Position numbers and translations under genes: made by a program
Notes under the pieces: generated by a model
Database searches by the model: none
Told to the model about the DNA's origin: nothing
Seen by the model: only the letters and a program-made list of their open reading frames with translations
In this document: in pieces, positions 1-11,441 of the stretch
Layout of the letters: each line of letters opens with the position of its first letter
How positions within the stretch are numbered: position 1 is the stretch's first letter
Source of the DNA: Vermamoeba vermiformis
Taxonomy: Eukaryota; Tubulinea; Echinamoebida
Direction: 5' to 3'
Assembly: GCA_045837725.1 (NCBI GenBank)
Contig: JBEWZL010000182.1
Coordinates: 1 to 63,822, forward strand
DNA: 63,822 nt

Positions 1-609
1 GGTGCAGCCACCTTGCCTGTGGGCCCGATGTCTGATCGAAACTTGCTGCGTCAGCCTTCTAACGATGATTTGGCACCAAAAGTCGTTCAAACTGCACGTG
101 AAAGCACCAAGTCAGACATTAAAAAAGAGGTCAAGATCGATCGCGATACACTGAGAAAAGAGAAAGAGAAGAAAAAGAAAGAAGAAGAAGCCGCTGTTGT
201 TGTGCAAACAAAAGAGTCCCCGCGACAACCAATCAAAGACAACGAGAGCGATAAGAGTGACAAATCGAACAAGAGTGACAAGAAGGCTCAATCGGACAAA
301 GACGAGGATAAGGGCAACACGACGCCAAGAGATGAAAAACCGTTGTCCAAGTCCGAGCCTACAGCTATTGCTAGTCCTTCGCTTGAGCAGCCAAAAGCCA
401 GGCGTCATCAGCACAACAAATCTGAAATGCCCTCGCGACCTAAACCCTCGGCAGGAGCGGCCAAGCGCAGACGCGAGTTCGATACCGCGACTGCTTTGAC
501 CTTATTTGGTGATATGGAGAAGGTCTTGGAGGCACCGCCTAGCGAAAATGCCGAAGTGAACGATCTGAAGGCACTTTTGGGTGATGTTGACATTAAGTTC
601 AATTTGTAA
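1..609 (+). CDS. C-terminal part of a charged disordered protein (partial)
   Basis: The reading frame is open from the first base and ends at TAA 607-609, so the 5' part lies outside the window. The visible 200 or so residues are low complexity: a run of Lys/Glu (DTLRKEKEKKKKEEEA), then Ser/Asp/Lys repeats (NESDKSDKSNKSDKK), then Pro/Ser-rich sequence. A more ordered last stretch of about 50 residues reads FDTATALTLFGDMEKVLEAP and ends in DVDIKFNL. I recognise no family. Composition suggests a nuclear or scaffold protein with a short C-terminal interaction motif, but that is only inference. Confidence 0.75.
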   Translation, partial: GAATLPVGPMSDRNLLRQPSNDDLAPKVVQTARESTKSDIKKEVKIDRDTLRKEKEKKKKEEEAAVVVQTKESPRQPIKDNESDKSDKSNKSDKKAQSDKDEDKGNTTPRDEKPLSKSEPTAIASPSLEQPKARRHQHNKSEMPSRPKPSAGAAKRRREFDTATALTLFGDMEKVLEAPPSENAEVNDLKALLGDVDIKFNL

Positions 610-1155
610 ATTACTAGCAATTTATAATATCCTGCACGGTGGATACACTCGACATATTTAATTATATTTAAGGCCGAAAGGTCACTTTTGTAAACAAAAT
701 AAAAATTCAAATTAACATTGCTTCCTCTATCCAAGCTGAGCACGACATGTAACATTATATAACCAACACCACAACTTGCCATAACCTTATATAATACTTC
801 AAGGGGAAGAAGCACGGAGTACTGGAAGTTTATCTTGCGAGCAATTTCTTTTTCGCGGATGTGGTAATAATTAATTCAAAAATTACATTCTGTTGCTATA
901 ATTTAGGCAAATATTCCTGCAATTTTAATCGCCGACGTCACAAGATCTCAAAATTTGAAAATTGTTTTGCTCCTTCCTTGTAGGCTCTCAGCTCAATCCT
1001 TTGCAATCTAATACAGAATTCTGCTTGAGACGTAAGCAGAAATTGTGTCATTACTGTTTTTATCCTGATGTCACCAAATATCCGACGTCAGCACCAAGTC
1101 CTCAAAGAAAAATCAGAACTAGTAGCATTATCACTCAAAATTGAAGTGCAGTAAT
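610..1155. other. Intergenic region, probable promoter of the membrane-protein gene
   Basis: I see no convincing gene. The stretch is AT-rich and holds two CRE-like GACGTCA motifs near 934 and 1084. A 60-codon open frame at 962-1144 has no family resemblance and is more likely leader sequence. The first part holds the polyadenylation region of the preceding gene, with AATAAA near 698. Confidence 0.4.
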
Positions 1156-2496
1156 ATGGGTCTTACAGCAAAAGAGTTGTTGGGTGGCGTAGTCGTCTTC
1201 GGCTTGGTAAGAGCGGAGCAAGAAATTTTCCACATCTGACTTACTAACTTTTGACGCAAGGTTCTAATTGCCTACCAGATCATTACGCTATCTTTATTGC
1301 TTGAACGAAATGGTGCTTCTATCGGCTGGTGCAATTCCTTAAATACATCAGGTGAGGTGTATTGGTGGGTCACTGGATGGACCGGGCTAGTGCTACTCTT
1401 CTCGTTCATATTTGGTAGCTCGGCTATTATTTCTGTAATCAAAGCATCAAATGAAGTGCATACAAGTTCATACCGCAAGGTAAAACACAGGACTATCGGT
1501 CACATCCGTAGCTAATTTTTTTTTCAGAGTAAGCTATTTTCCGTATTAGCAATTGTAACCTACATTTGGGCGTTATACGGTTTGTATTATGATGTCGGTA
1601 TGGCGCGAGTAAGTGGTTGACAACGATAGATCTGTGCTCGGAAATTTAATTATAATTTTTAGGGTCAAGCCAGAGCGTTAATGTGGCAAAAGTAAGTCTT
1701 CTATAGATCATATTTCGTTATTAAATGGTTCAAACAGTCACACGGGTTATTGTGCATTCTCGATTCCTTCCGCTGTTTACGCGACCTTCGTCGGATGTGT
1801 CTTGTCTTTGCCACTTCAAGTACGTTATTTTATATAGCAATTTCAATATGAAAGTTCTAACAATCTGTTCATTAGGTCTTGTTATACAACCTTTCAAAAA
1901 CGATGATTCGTTCTTTGGATCCTGAAGCACCTGAAACTTCCTTATTAGGCAAGTCCGTAGGTGCTTTGAAATGCTAAATATCTAACTCTCACGTAGACTC
2001 CACATTATCAATGGGACGAAGAACATTTTCATGCGTTAGAAAGCTTCGTCGACGACTTCCCAACGCTGTTTTCTGGGCCAAAAGATACGCGAAGAGCTCG
2101 ATCCGGGTCAAGCGCCAACACGACGATATTTTCCGCGAAGTTGATTTCTCGACGCTCTTATTGAAGTCTTATACCCTTCAAGAGCTAAAGGAAGCTATTG
2201 GCGCTCGCTTCGATATGCCCGCTAACGACATCCGCGTTCTTTTGAAGAACGGCAACATAGTGGTTGAAAATGATGACGATGTGGCTCGATTAACTAGAGA
2301 AGACTATATTGACGTCGTATTTGGAAATGCAATGCCTTTCGAACCTGTGCCGGATCTCGTTCCAGTCTACGTCACCTTTCAACGCTTCTTTATCACAAAT
2401 AGTTTGAAGTTCTGGACAAGTGTAATTGATTGCAATAAAATTAATTGCAATTTTGGGAGTTCCGAAATGCGGATCCACGGAGGGCAGAGCCGGTAA
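1156..2496 (+). CDS. Multi-span membrane protein with ubiquitin/CIDE-N-like C-terminal region
   Basis: The start is ATG 1156 (MGLTAKELLGGVVVFGL). Exons separated by introns of about 45-60 bases encode four hydrophobic segments, including LIAYQIITLSLLL, WTGLVLLFSFIFGSSAIIS, LFSVLAIVTYIWALYGLYY and a stretch ending CVLSLPLQVLLYNL. A cytosolic tail follows. Near its end, LQELKEAIGARFDMPANDIR followed by VLLKNGNIVVENDDDVARL resembles a ubiquitin-like, PB1 or CIDE-N fold. The intron near 1950-1998 has either a GC donor or a GT donor about 12 bases downstream, and these give different frames. The frame reading HYQWDEEHFHALESFVDDFP looks more protein-like than the one continuous with the UBL-like part, so a missed splice or a frame change near 2100-2160 is possible. 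Function unknown. Confidence 0.6.
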
Positions 2497-3013
2497 CATG
2501 CGCTAATAATGATGCGCCCACCCAAAGCCCCCAAGCGAAAAGGAAAGGCGAGCAGAACCCAAATGCTTTGATTTTTATGGTGCATGCGTTCAATTGGTTA
2601 AAGAGAAAGGAGCGTTTTTCGGGTATTTTGCGCGTAGTGGAAGGAATTAAATTCGCCTCCCTAAGCGAGTTACCGATGCGGAAATTTTGGAGGCCAGAGG
2701 AAGGTATGTGTGGGCGCTGTTGCTGGATGGCCTGGAAAACGCGAAAGGAGGAAGGGGGCACAAAGAACAATAATACTGATTATTTCGTTCGGAAGCCGTT
2801 CAAACAAAGCATTCATTTGTGTTGTTGATCGGAAAACTGTTACATAATTCGAAAAAACAAGCGCCAGAGAATCTTTGGTTGATGACAGTAAGGTCAACAG
2901 AATTAAAACGACTTATAAAGACATTATTTATTGCATTAATTACCTTCGTCTCGCTTACACCTGTCTTTTGAATGTGAAAGTATCGCGCATCAAATTTAAT
3001 TTATGAGATCTCC
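2497..3013. other. Gene-poor stretch with an F-box-like start on the minus strand
   Basis: On the minus strand an ATG near 2811 opens MNALFERLPNEIISIIVLC, which has the pattern of the two F-box starts further along (LPNE followed by hydrophobic residues). The next residues do not continue as an F-box. It may be the first exon of a decayed copy, or chance. A plus-strand frame of about 125 codons at 2445-2828 has no family resemblance and uneven composition. Confidence 0.25.
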
Positions 3014-4353
3014 TTACGAAGAGCGTTCGTTCCATGCTCTGCAGCAAAGGTTATTATTAATATCATTGTACTTATAATAGCAATAAAAATTGAAATCGAA
3101 ACTGAGATATTCTACGTGCCAGCAAGTCTTACCTCAAAATCTCTTCTGCAAGACTCTTGGCATATTTGCGATCATTTTCTTCAGGACATTGTTGTAGACG
3201 CGTTAAAATATCACTAACACGTGTTGGTATATTCAGAGCAAGCCATAGTCGGCGAACACGTGGATCTGAAAAAAGGACCGTTATTCAATATGACTTCAAT
3301 TGACGCTGTAGCACTTGTTTACCTTTGTACGGCATATGAACGAATGATTCGAGTATGCCTTCCAAATAAGGCGAGTTTTCGCGCAAGTGATCGAGCAACA
3401 AACTGATGGATCCCATGGCGACTGATGTAAACGGAAAATTCAACGGTTTGCTGTACAGATACTCGCCTAAATCTAGTATAATATAATTAATATAATATGG
3501 CTTCTATATATTTTTCAAGAATAGTAGCTTACTCTTGTATTGTAAGTGTTCGGCAAGCTCCGGATGTGCCTTCAAATTTTTCGACAGGACTGTCACGAGT
3601 ACATCAATCATTCTGTATGAATCCCTATTTTCACCTGCGATTATATATTAGAATCGATTTTCTATCAATACATCTCGAAGAATAGTATCGATTTTGTTGG
3701 ATGTAGTCATTGACGTACTTCGTAAAAGACTGTAATGGATGTTATTGATCGCGTTTTTGATTTCATTAATATCATTTGTTGTTAATAAGGTGTACCACGG
3801 GTTGAATTCGGGTTTGAACACGCGAGATCTTTCTTCAATTTTCAAAGTCTTTTTGAATAATGCGTGAAGTACGGGATGATCTCTTCTAACCGGGTCCATA
3901 TAATAATATACATCGTCGTAATTGTCGCTATCGCTATCTTCGTCAGTTTGGTCGATTTTGGAGCTTGATCTGGCGTCCAGTAATTTTTTTCTTGCCTTCT
4001 CGATTTCTTTCATGAACGAGAATTCTTTCATATATCGTAATTGATTCATTTCTAACCAGTTACTGCCCACGATAACAAATCAGTACCCGCCCAAATTCAC
4101 CTTGATAAAAGAAATATTTTTATAAAATTTTAAATGCAGTTCGCGTTACTTACAAATGCAAATTATAGCACTCTATTTCTTTTTCATTTAGGTGATAATT
4201 TTGTGCATATTTTTGGCGCCATTGTTCGTCAGTCAAAGATCGAAAGTCCAGCATCCGCTGACACGTTGCGCCTAGCTTCCAAAGCGATACAATATCCAAA
4301 TACGAAATGATATGGTTAATCGTTTCATTCGGGAGCAGCTCCAACCAGTCCAT
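3014..4353 (-). CDS. F-box protein, short paralogue
   Basis: The start ATG is at 4353. Exon 1 encodes an F-box (MDWLELLPNETINHIISYLD, then a cysteine-containing helix and EQWRQKYA). The second exon carries charged sequence with an acidic DEDSDSDNYDD patch. Later exons read SYRMIDVLVTVLSKNLKAHP and FTSVAMGSISLLLDHLRENS, which look like helical ARM/HEAT-type segments. The last exon ends RAWNERSS at 3014. F-box proteins usually recruit substrates to SCF ubiquitin ligases through Skp1. The whole layout matches the neighbouring gene at 4443-7420, with the same exon order and DVLVT..LSK..K.HP motif, so the two are tandem duplicates. This copy is shorter and lacks the membrane segments of its partner. 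Confidence 0.8.
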
Positions 4354-4442
4354 TTGTGTTTTGTCGTCAAAAAATTTAAATTACTGTAATTAAATAAATA
4401 CTCCGAGCTCCAATAAAAAAACTATCTATTTATAGTAATTAA

Positions 4443-7420
4443 TTATCTGCCATCCACGTTGGAACCATTATATATTCCTACTGCTATGAGTGTTATAACC
4501 CAAGCAATGAATGAAATAAAAAGCAGCATGTTATGCCACTCCGAATGCTTCAACAGCATAGTACTAATTTTACTACGTTTTGAAGCCATAATGTGCTCAA
4601 CTGCACGATCTGCTTGTGGATGTGTCCACCCATCTGACAAAAAAATAAGTAATCTGCCGAATAAGGGTTGCATATTTAATATGTTGAATATACTTGAAAT
4701 GAACTACGTACCTTTTGACTGCAGTTTAATTTGCAGTAAAAACGAGACAACAGAGGTTTCGAACTGGTTTGCACGTTTGTGGTGCTCGAGCAAAAGTTTA
4801 AAAAGCTTCTCATCTCCATCAAATTGATAATCTATACGTTTAAGAGAGTGTTAGTACAAGACAATGAATAAGACCTGAACTGACCAATTGAAACAAAACT
4901 CTCTAGCACTCTCAGTATTTCACATTTTTCTGGTAAACTGCATTCACTGTCCAATTCTAAGTAGCTTTGCAATATCTCATAGAGTTCTTGAAGGAGTTTG
5001 TGTACTGTCGAGTCATCTGTTGCTGCTCCTCCTAAACTCCATTAATTAGAGCAACAGCATTTATGAATTGCAACAGCTTACTTTTTGATTGTTTAATTGC
5101 CATTGACAACAGTGGTGCAGTTGATAGGATATTTTTACGCTGCTTCAGGTCGTCAACTAGTACCGAGGCTAGCTCCAAGAATGGCCACCCATCAATTACA
5201 AATTCCACTAACCAAGGAATTAATGCCTGTATTATTATGAGTACAATGATGAACATACATTTTAGATAAGACAACCAGAATCTGTTGCGAGCAAGTCGAT
5301 CGTTTTGTGTAATTAATGATATTAAATTGGAGTTGTCTAGCGCTACTTCCTCTTGTATTTGTTTTTGCAAAAATTCACTTGACTTGTGTTTTGAGCCTGC
5401 AAATCAATGTTATTGGTTAGTAATTTGATAGTGCACATAAGGTACATTACATTTTGACAGTGCAATTCCAATGTAGTTTGTAAGAACATTAAAGTAAAGG
5501 GACTCTTGACCTGCAATTCTGGACTGATGCTGAATAAATGCATTATGCAGGTCATGCATTTGTTTGTATTCCCACAGCAATTCTTTTCCAATGTCTGGTA
5601 ATATAATTCGTTAGAATTGGTTAAAAGTTCTATCCATAGGCCTGACCTGTTTTGAAAATATTAAGCATGAGAGTCAGACTTTCATCCCAAAGTGGCAAGT
5701 TCTCAGATGCACTGCTAATGATTATTTTGATCAGCTTCTTCTTGCGTGACACCATCTGCAGGGCCTCATCTAATGCTGATTAATTCATTTGACACATTAT
5801 GACACTTTGACACTTAACCATAGTTTGTCTCATACCTGATCGGTTTGTATAACGAATTAATGCAGGGAGTGATGCACAGTAGTCCCATTTAATGGCTATA
5901 CGAATCAGTCTTTTAATGTCATCCAAATCTCCTGTTTATATGTTGTTAGAAAAAGTATTTCTATTATTGTTGTCATACCCTTGCAATCAAAAAAGAAAAA
6001 GCTGGTCAAGCACCGAAGATTGCACTGTTGGATGTCTAAATTAACTTTCGGCAATGTGCCATCCTTGCCATCTGCCATCTCAAAAAATATCTGTTTTAAC
6101 TCCTCTTCAGGTGCTAGAACAACAATTAATTTGAGGTGCGGCACAAAAAAATCAACACTTACGTTGAGGAACTGAGAGCAAAATTAGCATGCAAAGCAGG
6201 ATACAAACGAAGATCCTATCGAAGGTGACACGTGCCTGCTCTTGTATTCCCAGCATTTCCTTGTACTCGGCCAGAAGTGTGTGCAGAATATTGTTTACAG
6301 AGTGTCTTATGTTGAGTGCTTCCCAAACTGAGTGTCTCTCTTCTACAACAGTATATTGTTAGGATCTCTAATAAAAAGAGTATTATTGTTACCATTTCTA
6401 GGTATTACTCTGAGTGCACAAAGTATATGCACTAATATTGGAGAATAGAAGTTCAAATTCTCAGCCAACAGGCTGATGGATCCAATCAAATTTGTTGGAG
6501 ACAGGTGTGACTTAGCATATATGTAATTACCAAAGTCTGTACAGAGAATAATGAATGGATTTATCCACTATAATAATAGTACTGCTAATTACCACTTGGG
6601 TATATGTACTGAAGAAGATCTGGATGTGACTTTAAATGTTTAGACAACGTTGTAACCAGCACATCGATCATTCTATACGAGTGCTTGGATTCACCTAAAT
6701 ATATATAAAGGTTAATTATAATGAGATAGGCAGATTCTACGTACCAACACTAAGCCCATAAAATATGGTATTGACGGCATAACCAACCTCTTCGTAGTTA
6801 TTTGATGTGAGTAAAGTATAAAATGGATTACAGCTAAGCTTGTATAGTTGTTTTCCATCTTTTTCATATATAGTAGACTTCATGAAAGACGTATAAGAAT
6901 CGTCGTCAAACTCCGATGACAATGCATTAAACACAAGATAACGAAGGTCTGATTCTTCTTCAACATTGTTATCACCGCTTTCTTCGTCGCCTCCATCTAG
7001 AATATTACAAGCGTCATCTGGGTTGGTAATGGTGCGAACGGATTTCAGAATCTGATCTTGCTGAAAACGGATTTTCCGTTCTCTAGCTTCTTGGATTTCT
7101 TTAATGAACGATGCTTCATTAATGAAACGATTTCGATACGTCTCTGGCCAATTCCTGAACAAAGGAGCGGTAAGAAATTAATTAAAGAATTAAAAATATT
7201 GATTGCTCTAAATAAATTGATTTTACCTATTATAGAAAGCCAGCTCTTTTTCGTTTAAATGATAATGCACCGCGTATTTTTTGCGCCATTCGTCGTTGGT
7301 CAAAGTTCTGAATCCGGTTAGGCGCTGACACGTCGAAGTGAACTCCCAAAAGGGAATAATATCTAAATATGAAGTAATTTGATGAATAACTTCATTAGGA
7401 ATGTCGTCAAACGAGGCCAT
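4443..7420 (-). CDS. F-box protein with helical repeats and transmembrane segments
   Basis: The start ATG at 7420 opens an F-box (MASFDDIPNEVIHQITSYLD, later NDEWRKKYA). Exon 2 has an acidic linker (GGDEESGDNNVEEESD). Helical exons follow, including SYRMIDVLVTTLSKHLKSHP and LIGSISLLAENLNFYSPILV. Unlike its shorter paralogue, the gene then continues through at least eight more exons. These contain hydrophobic segments: IFVCILLCMLILLSV near 6185-6230, CMFIIVLIIIQALIPWL near 5220-5270, and a C-terminal MLLFISFIAWVITLIAVGIY near 4465-4525, ending in GSNVDGR. A membrane-anchored F-box protein would place SCF-type ubiquitination at a membrane. That role is inferred. Every junction I checked uses GT-AG, and I saw no promoter-like gap that would split it into two genes. 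Confidence 0.75.
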
Positions 7421-7776
7421 TGTGTTGGGTCGCGCGTTCTATTTGTCTGACTAATTTGAATGTAACTACCAATTCTTTGCACTATTATCCTATTCTTTTA
7501 TGTTCCGCATTTCAAAATAAGAATAGCAGAATGCGTGCTTGATAAACCAATCTAACCTCTCTTTTCTTGTGCACGATCCAGAATCTGACAGATTCAGACT
7601 AGGCTCCAACCGCACGGAAAAATCTGCAAAGTAAGGTGATTAGAAATACTGGGATTAATTTAAATGTACGGCACCGTTGTTTGTATTTAATTAATCAAAT
7701 GAAATCTCCTAGATCAAAACAAAAATTTTTTCTCCAAACCACCAAAATATTTGTCTGTATTATTAATAGCACAATA

Positions 7777-10700
7777 ATGTATAAAATATTGTTATTTTTA
7801 TCGTGCTTACTGTTGTGTTTGCTAGCCTTGGCAAGCGCAGATGGAGGTCACGAGTTCTACGTCTCGCCTTCAGGTAATGATCCTCTTATTCTAACTAATA
7901 TACCCTCAATATATATGAGAAAGTACTAATACAATTGTGGTATTAGGGTCCGACGCAAATTCAGGAACTATTTCACATCCGTTTGCAACCTTAGCGCGAG
8001 CAAAAAAAGCAGTGAGAGAAGCCAAAACATCTTGGAATGGACCTATTAATGTATATTTTCGTGAAGGTACGGTCTATGCTCCGATTTAATAATATGCAAT
8101 TTCAAATTCAATTTCAAAAATTAAAGTCGCGATCGAGATTCTGATTGACTCTTTTGGTTTGTAGGAACGTACCATTTTAATGATACTGAAGTGTACGAGT
8201 TACATGATAGTGGTGCCGAACAAGGGCCAATTACATATCAAGCCTATAAAAGTGAAAGCGCGATCTTCAGCGGAGGTATTCTTGGTTTAGAAATAATAAT
8301 ATTACGCTTTCAAAAATATTTATCTTAAATATATTAGGATTTCCTATTACATGCCCTAAGAAGTGGACTGCTATGCCCGCAAAATTTTCCGCACGTCAAG
8401 GATTCAGCTCCGTAGGTCAAGTTCAGCCTGGAATATCCAATGGTCCTATTAAATATATGGGCATCGCTAAAGACTATCAGGAATGCATCAATATGTGCGC
8501 TAAAAATAGCCTTATCAAAAGTTTTACTTGGTAAGAAAAAAGATCGGATCTTAAACCCGATAACTAATCATTGAAATATTATAGGTTTAATGTTAACGTA
8601 TCGCAATTAGCTTTTATGTGCTACGGACGGACAGATTCCACTTTTCAGCAACAGCCAAGTACGCTACATTTAAATTAGATTTTATTTCCTAATTAGGCAA
8701 TCACTAAACAATTGCAAATTAACTTTAGGTATCGGCGCAGTATCCGGCCAATCAGTGCAAACCTTCAAATGTCACATGAATCAAATTCCCGATTGGGTTG
8801 TTGACCGTGGGTTCATGACCCTCTTTGTGAACCACAAGCGTTATTGGCGCGCAAGATATCCGAACGAGGACTTGGAGAATTATACAGTCTGGGGAGGTAA
8901 GTCAAAATATACTATAGATGATCGTATTATTTTTTAACTAACGAAAGCAGGTCACGGTTATATCAACGCTACGGAAGGTCTCGGTGGCAGTCATAATCCG
9001 AACCCTCTTTATCCCGCACAGCCTTCATTCGGTAAGCTATATGCTTAATGGTGTTAATGACAATACGAATAGCTTAAATATAGATGATACTAAGGTGTGT
9101 CCGTGATTCTAATGAGTTTGTAATGTAGGCATGCAGTTCGATCCCAACACGTTCTCATTGCACGCTAATTCATGGACGCGCGTGAGTGACGCAGTGATGC
9201 ACATATTTCCTTATTTGTACTGGGGCAACTTGCAATTCACGATTGACACTGTAATCACAAAGAACAGCACTGTCTTATTCAGCGGAGGTAAACACCTTCA
9301 TCAACTTGATCTAATAGACTAGTACTCATGTTATATATGTAGGTGGAGGTCAAATGAATTTGTACCGATTCAATAGCGGCACGAACATCGGATCCAAATC
9401 GAGATTTTTCGTGGAAAATGTGTTCGAGGAATTAGACGCGCCAGGCGAGTTTTACTTCAACAAAGAAACCAAAGAATTGTTCGTGTGTCCATTTATGGTA
9501 ATGTCGTATCACGTGCTTGACGAGCACTAACGATTTTCACAGAAAGATGACTTGGACTCGGCAGCACTAGTCGTGCCTGTCGTGCACAACTTGGTGCACT
9601 TCAAAGGTCATCCGAGACCGTGGAACACTCATGACCCGAAAGTGTGGGTCCAGCACGTGAATTTCAAGGGCATCACGTTCACTGAAACAGCACCGACCTA
9701 CCTTGAAGTGTACGACGTGCCGAGCAATGGCGATTGGACCATTCACCGCGGAGGGACTTTGTTCTTTGAAACTGCACGTCACATCTCTGTTAGTGAATGG
9801 TACGAAATGACTTTCCTTATTTGGTAATCGAACTTGATTTATGTTCTTGAACAGCACATTCGATCAAGTCGGAGGAAATGCAGTGTTCATCAATGGCGCT
9901 AATTTCAACATCACGTAAGTACCAAACTTAGTTATTATAGTGGCCTAATCGTAATCGATAGTGTCGATCACAATGACTTTTTATCGATTGGAGATAGCGC
10001 TGTGTGCCTCGTCGGAGATCGCATGAGATCGACGGGTAGCTCATTGATGTTCCCGCGAGAATGTCACGTGACTAAGTAAGCGCTCGCTCGTAGTAATAGC
10101 ACCGATCTAACTAACACTATTAAAGTAACCATATGAATCGCTTGGGCTATTATGGCAAACAAACAGCTGGTGTGTTCGTGTCAAATTCCGATCGCATTGT
10201 CATTCGCAACAACAAGATTCACGATATCCCACGAGGTATACTAAGCATCTATATCAAACTACCATATACTCATTATTGAATAGCCGGCATTCTGATCAAC
10301 GACGGGTTCTGTGGCGGCCACACAGTTGAACACAATTACATCTATGACTGCGTAAAGGAGACAAAGGACCACGGTCCGTTCAACAGCTGGGGCCGAGAGC
10401 GCTTCTGGTCAGAGTTGTTTAATCATCCAGAGTACGTGCCTAACGGAGGAATTCCGACGAAATCTCCAGCTGGACCAATAACCCATGACGTAATCCACAC
10501 GATCACTGTGCGAAACAACCTCTTTGTGTATTCATCGTACGAAGAGGAGGGCACGGCGTCCGACGCTATTGATATGGTAAGTAGTACTAGGCACCTAGAT
10601 GTTGACTACAATGCCTAATATGCACAAATTTAGGATGACGGAAGCTCGAATTTGAACGTGTATGACAACGTTTGCGTTGGATCCGCTGTCAAAGTTAGCT

Positions 10701-11248
10701 CGAGCGGAGACCTGCACAACATTACGAACAATATCTTCATTGATCCTGGCTACATATTCATATGGGATTCGATGATTAACAATCACGACTACTTGAAGAA
10801 AAATATCATTTATTACACGAAACCTGTCGGAGAGATGCTCATGTACGGCATTGCCTCAGCACTTCTGCCACGAGAAATCGATTACAATCTGTTCTACTCG
10901 CCGAATACGACGTCCTATACAAGTAACTGGAACGACGACACTTTGACACTCAAGCAATGGCAGCAACAAGGGTACGACCAACATTCGTTGTTCGGACAAG
11001 ATCCGCAGTTCTACGACATTGCCAGGTACAACTTCACGCTAAAACCGAATAGTCCTGCTTTCAAATTAGGCATTCGCAACTTCAAGTATGGAAACACTGG
11101 TCCCGTTGGTAGATCTACATCGTACTCCGGATCTGCATTCGAGCCATTCTTTTTTGCGCACAAACCTCGTCACGTTAGTCACTGGAACAAGGTCAAAGGC
11201 AATAAGAAAGTAATAACAGATAATAGAAGAGTTGTACTTGCGGACTAA
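7777..11248 (+). CDS. Secreted right-handed beta-helix protein, GH141-like
   Basis: ATG 7777 opens a signal peptide (MYKILLFLSCLLLCLLALAS). The mature start, FYVSPSGSDANSGTISHPFA then TLARAKKAVREA, is the typical N-terminus of large parallel beta-helix proteins related to GH141-type glycosidases. A short cysteine-containing insert (DYQECINMCAKN ... FMCYGRTDS, 8470-8650) resembles a PAN/apple module. The second half carries repeated helix coils such as FISVSECTFDQVGGNAVFIN-like and IVIRNNKIHDIPRAGILIND. It also has the DHGPFNSWGRE motif and a DMDDGSSNLNVYDN motif at 10630-10665 that are typical of such enzymes. About a dozen introns interrupt it. It probably cleaves or binds an extracellular polysaccharide; the substrate cannot be told from sequence. 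End TAA 11246-11248. Confidence 0.8.
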
Positions 11249-11267
11249 TTGATTGTAGTGTGGTAAC

Positions 11268-11441
11268 ATGGCCAATGTTACATTTAATAAAAATCAATGT
11301 ATTGCAGTTCCTGCGGCCCGAGGCACCGACTTGGAGTGCCAGCGTAATGCTTCTCGCGAATTAATTCTCAAAAGAGCTAATTTTACCCGCGACAAAGAGA
11401 TCATAATCGCCATCAACGCGTCTCAATTCCTGAATGCTTAG
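11268..11441 (+). CDS. Small 57-residue open frame, unrecognised
   Basis: ATG 11268 to TAG 11439-11441 encodes MANVTFNKNQCIAVPAARG ... INASQFLNA. It is too short for usual cutoffs, but composition and local base content look more coding than the AT-rich flanks. It begins 20 bases after the beta-helix stop, so it could be 3' UTR, a separate micro-gene, or the remains of a duplicated exon. No family resemblance seen. Confidence 0.3.
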   Translation: MANVTFNKNQCIAVPAARGTDLECQRNASRELILKRANFTRDKEIIIAINASQFLNA

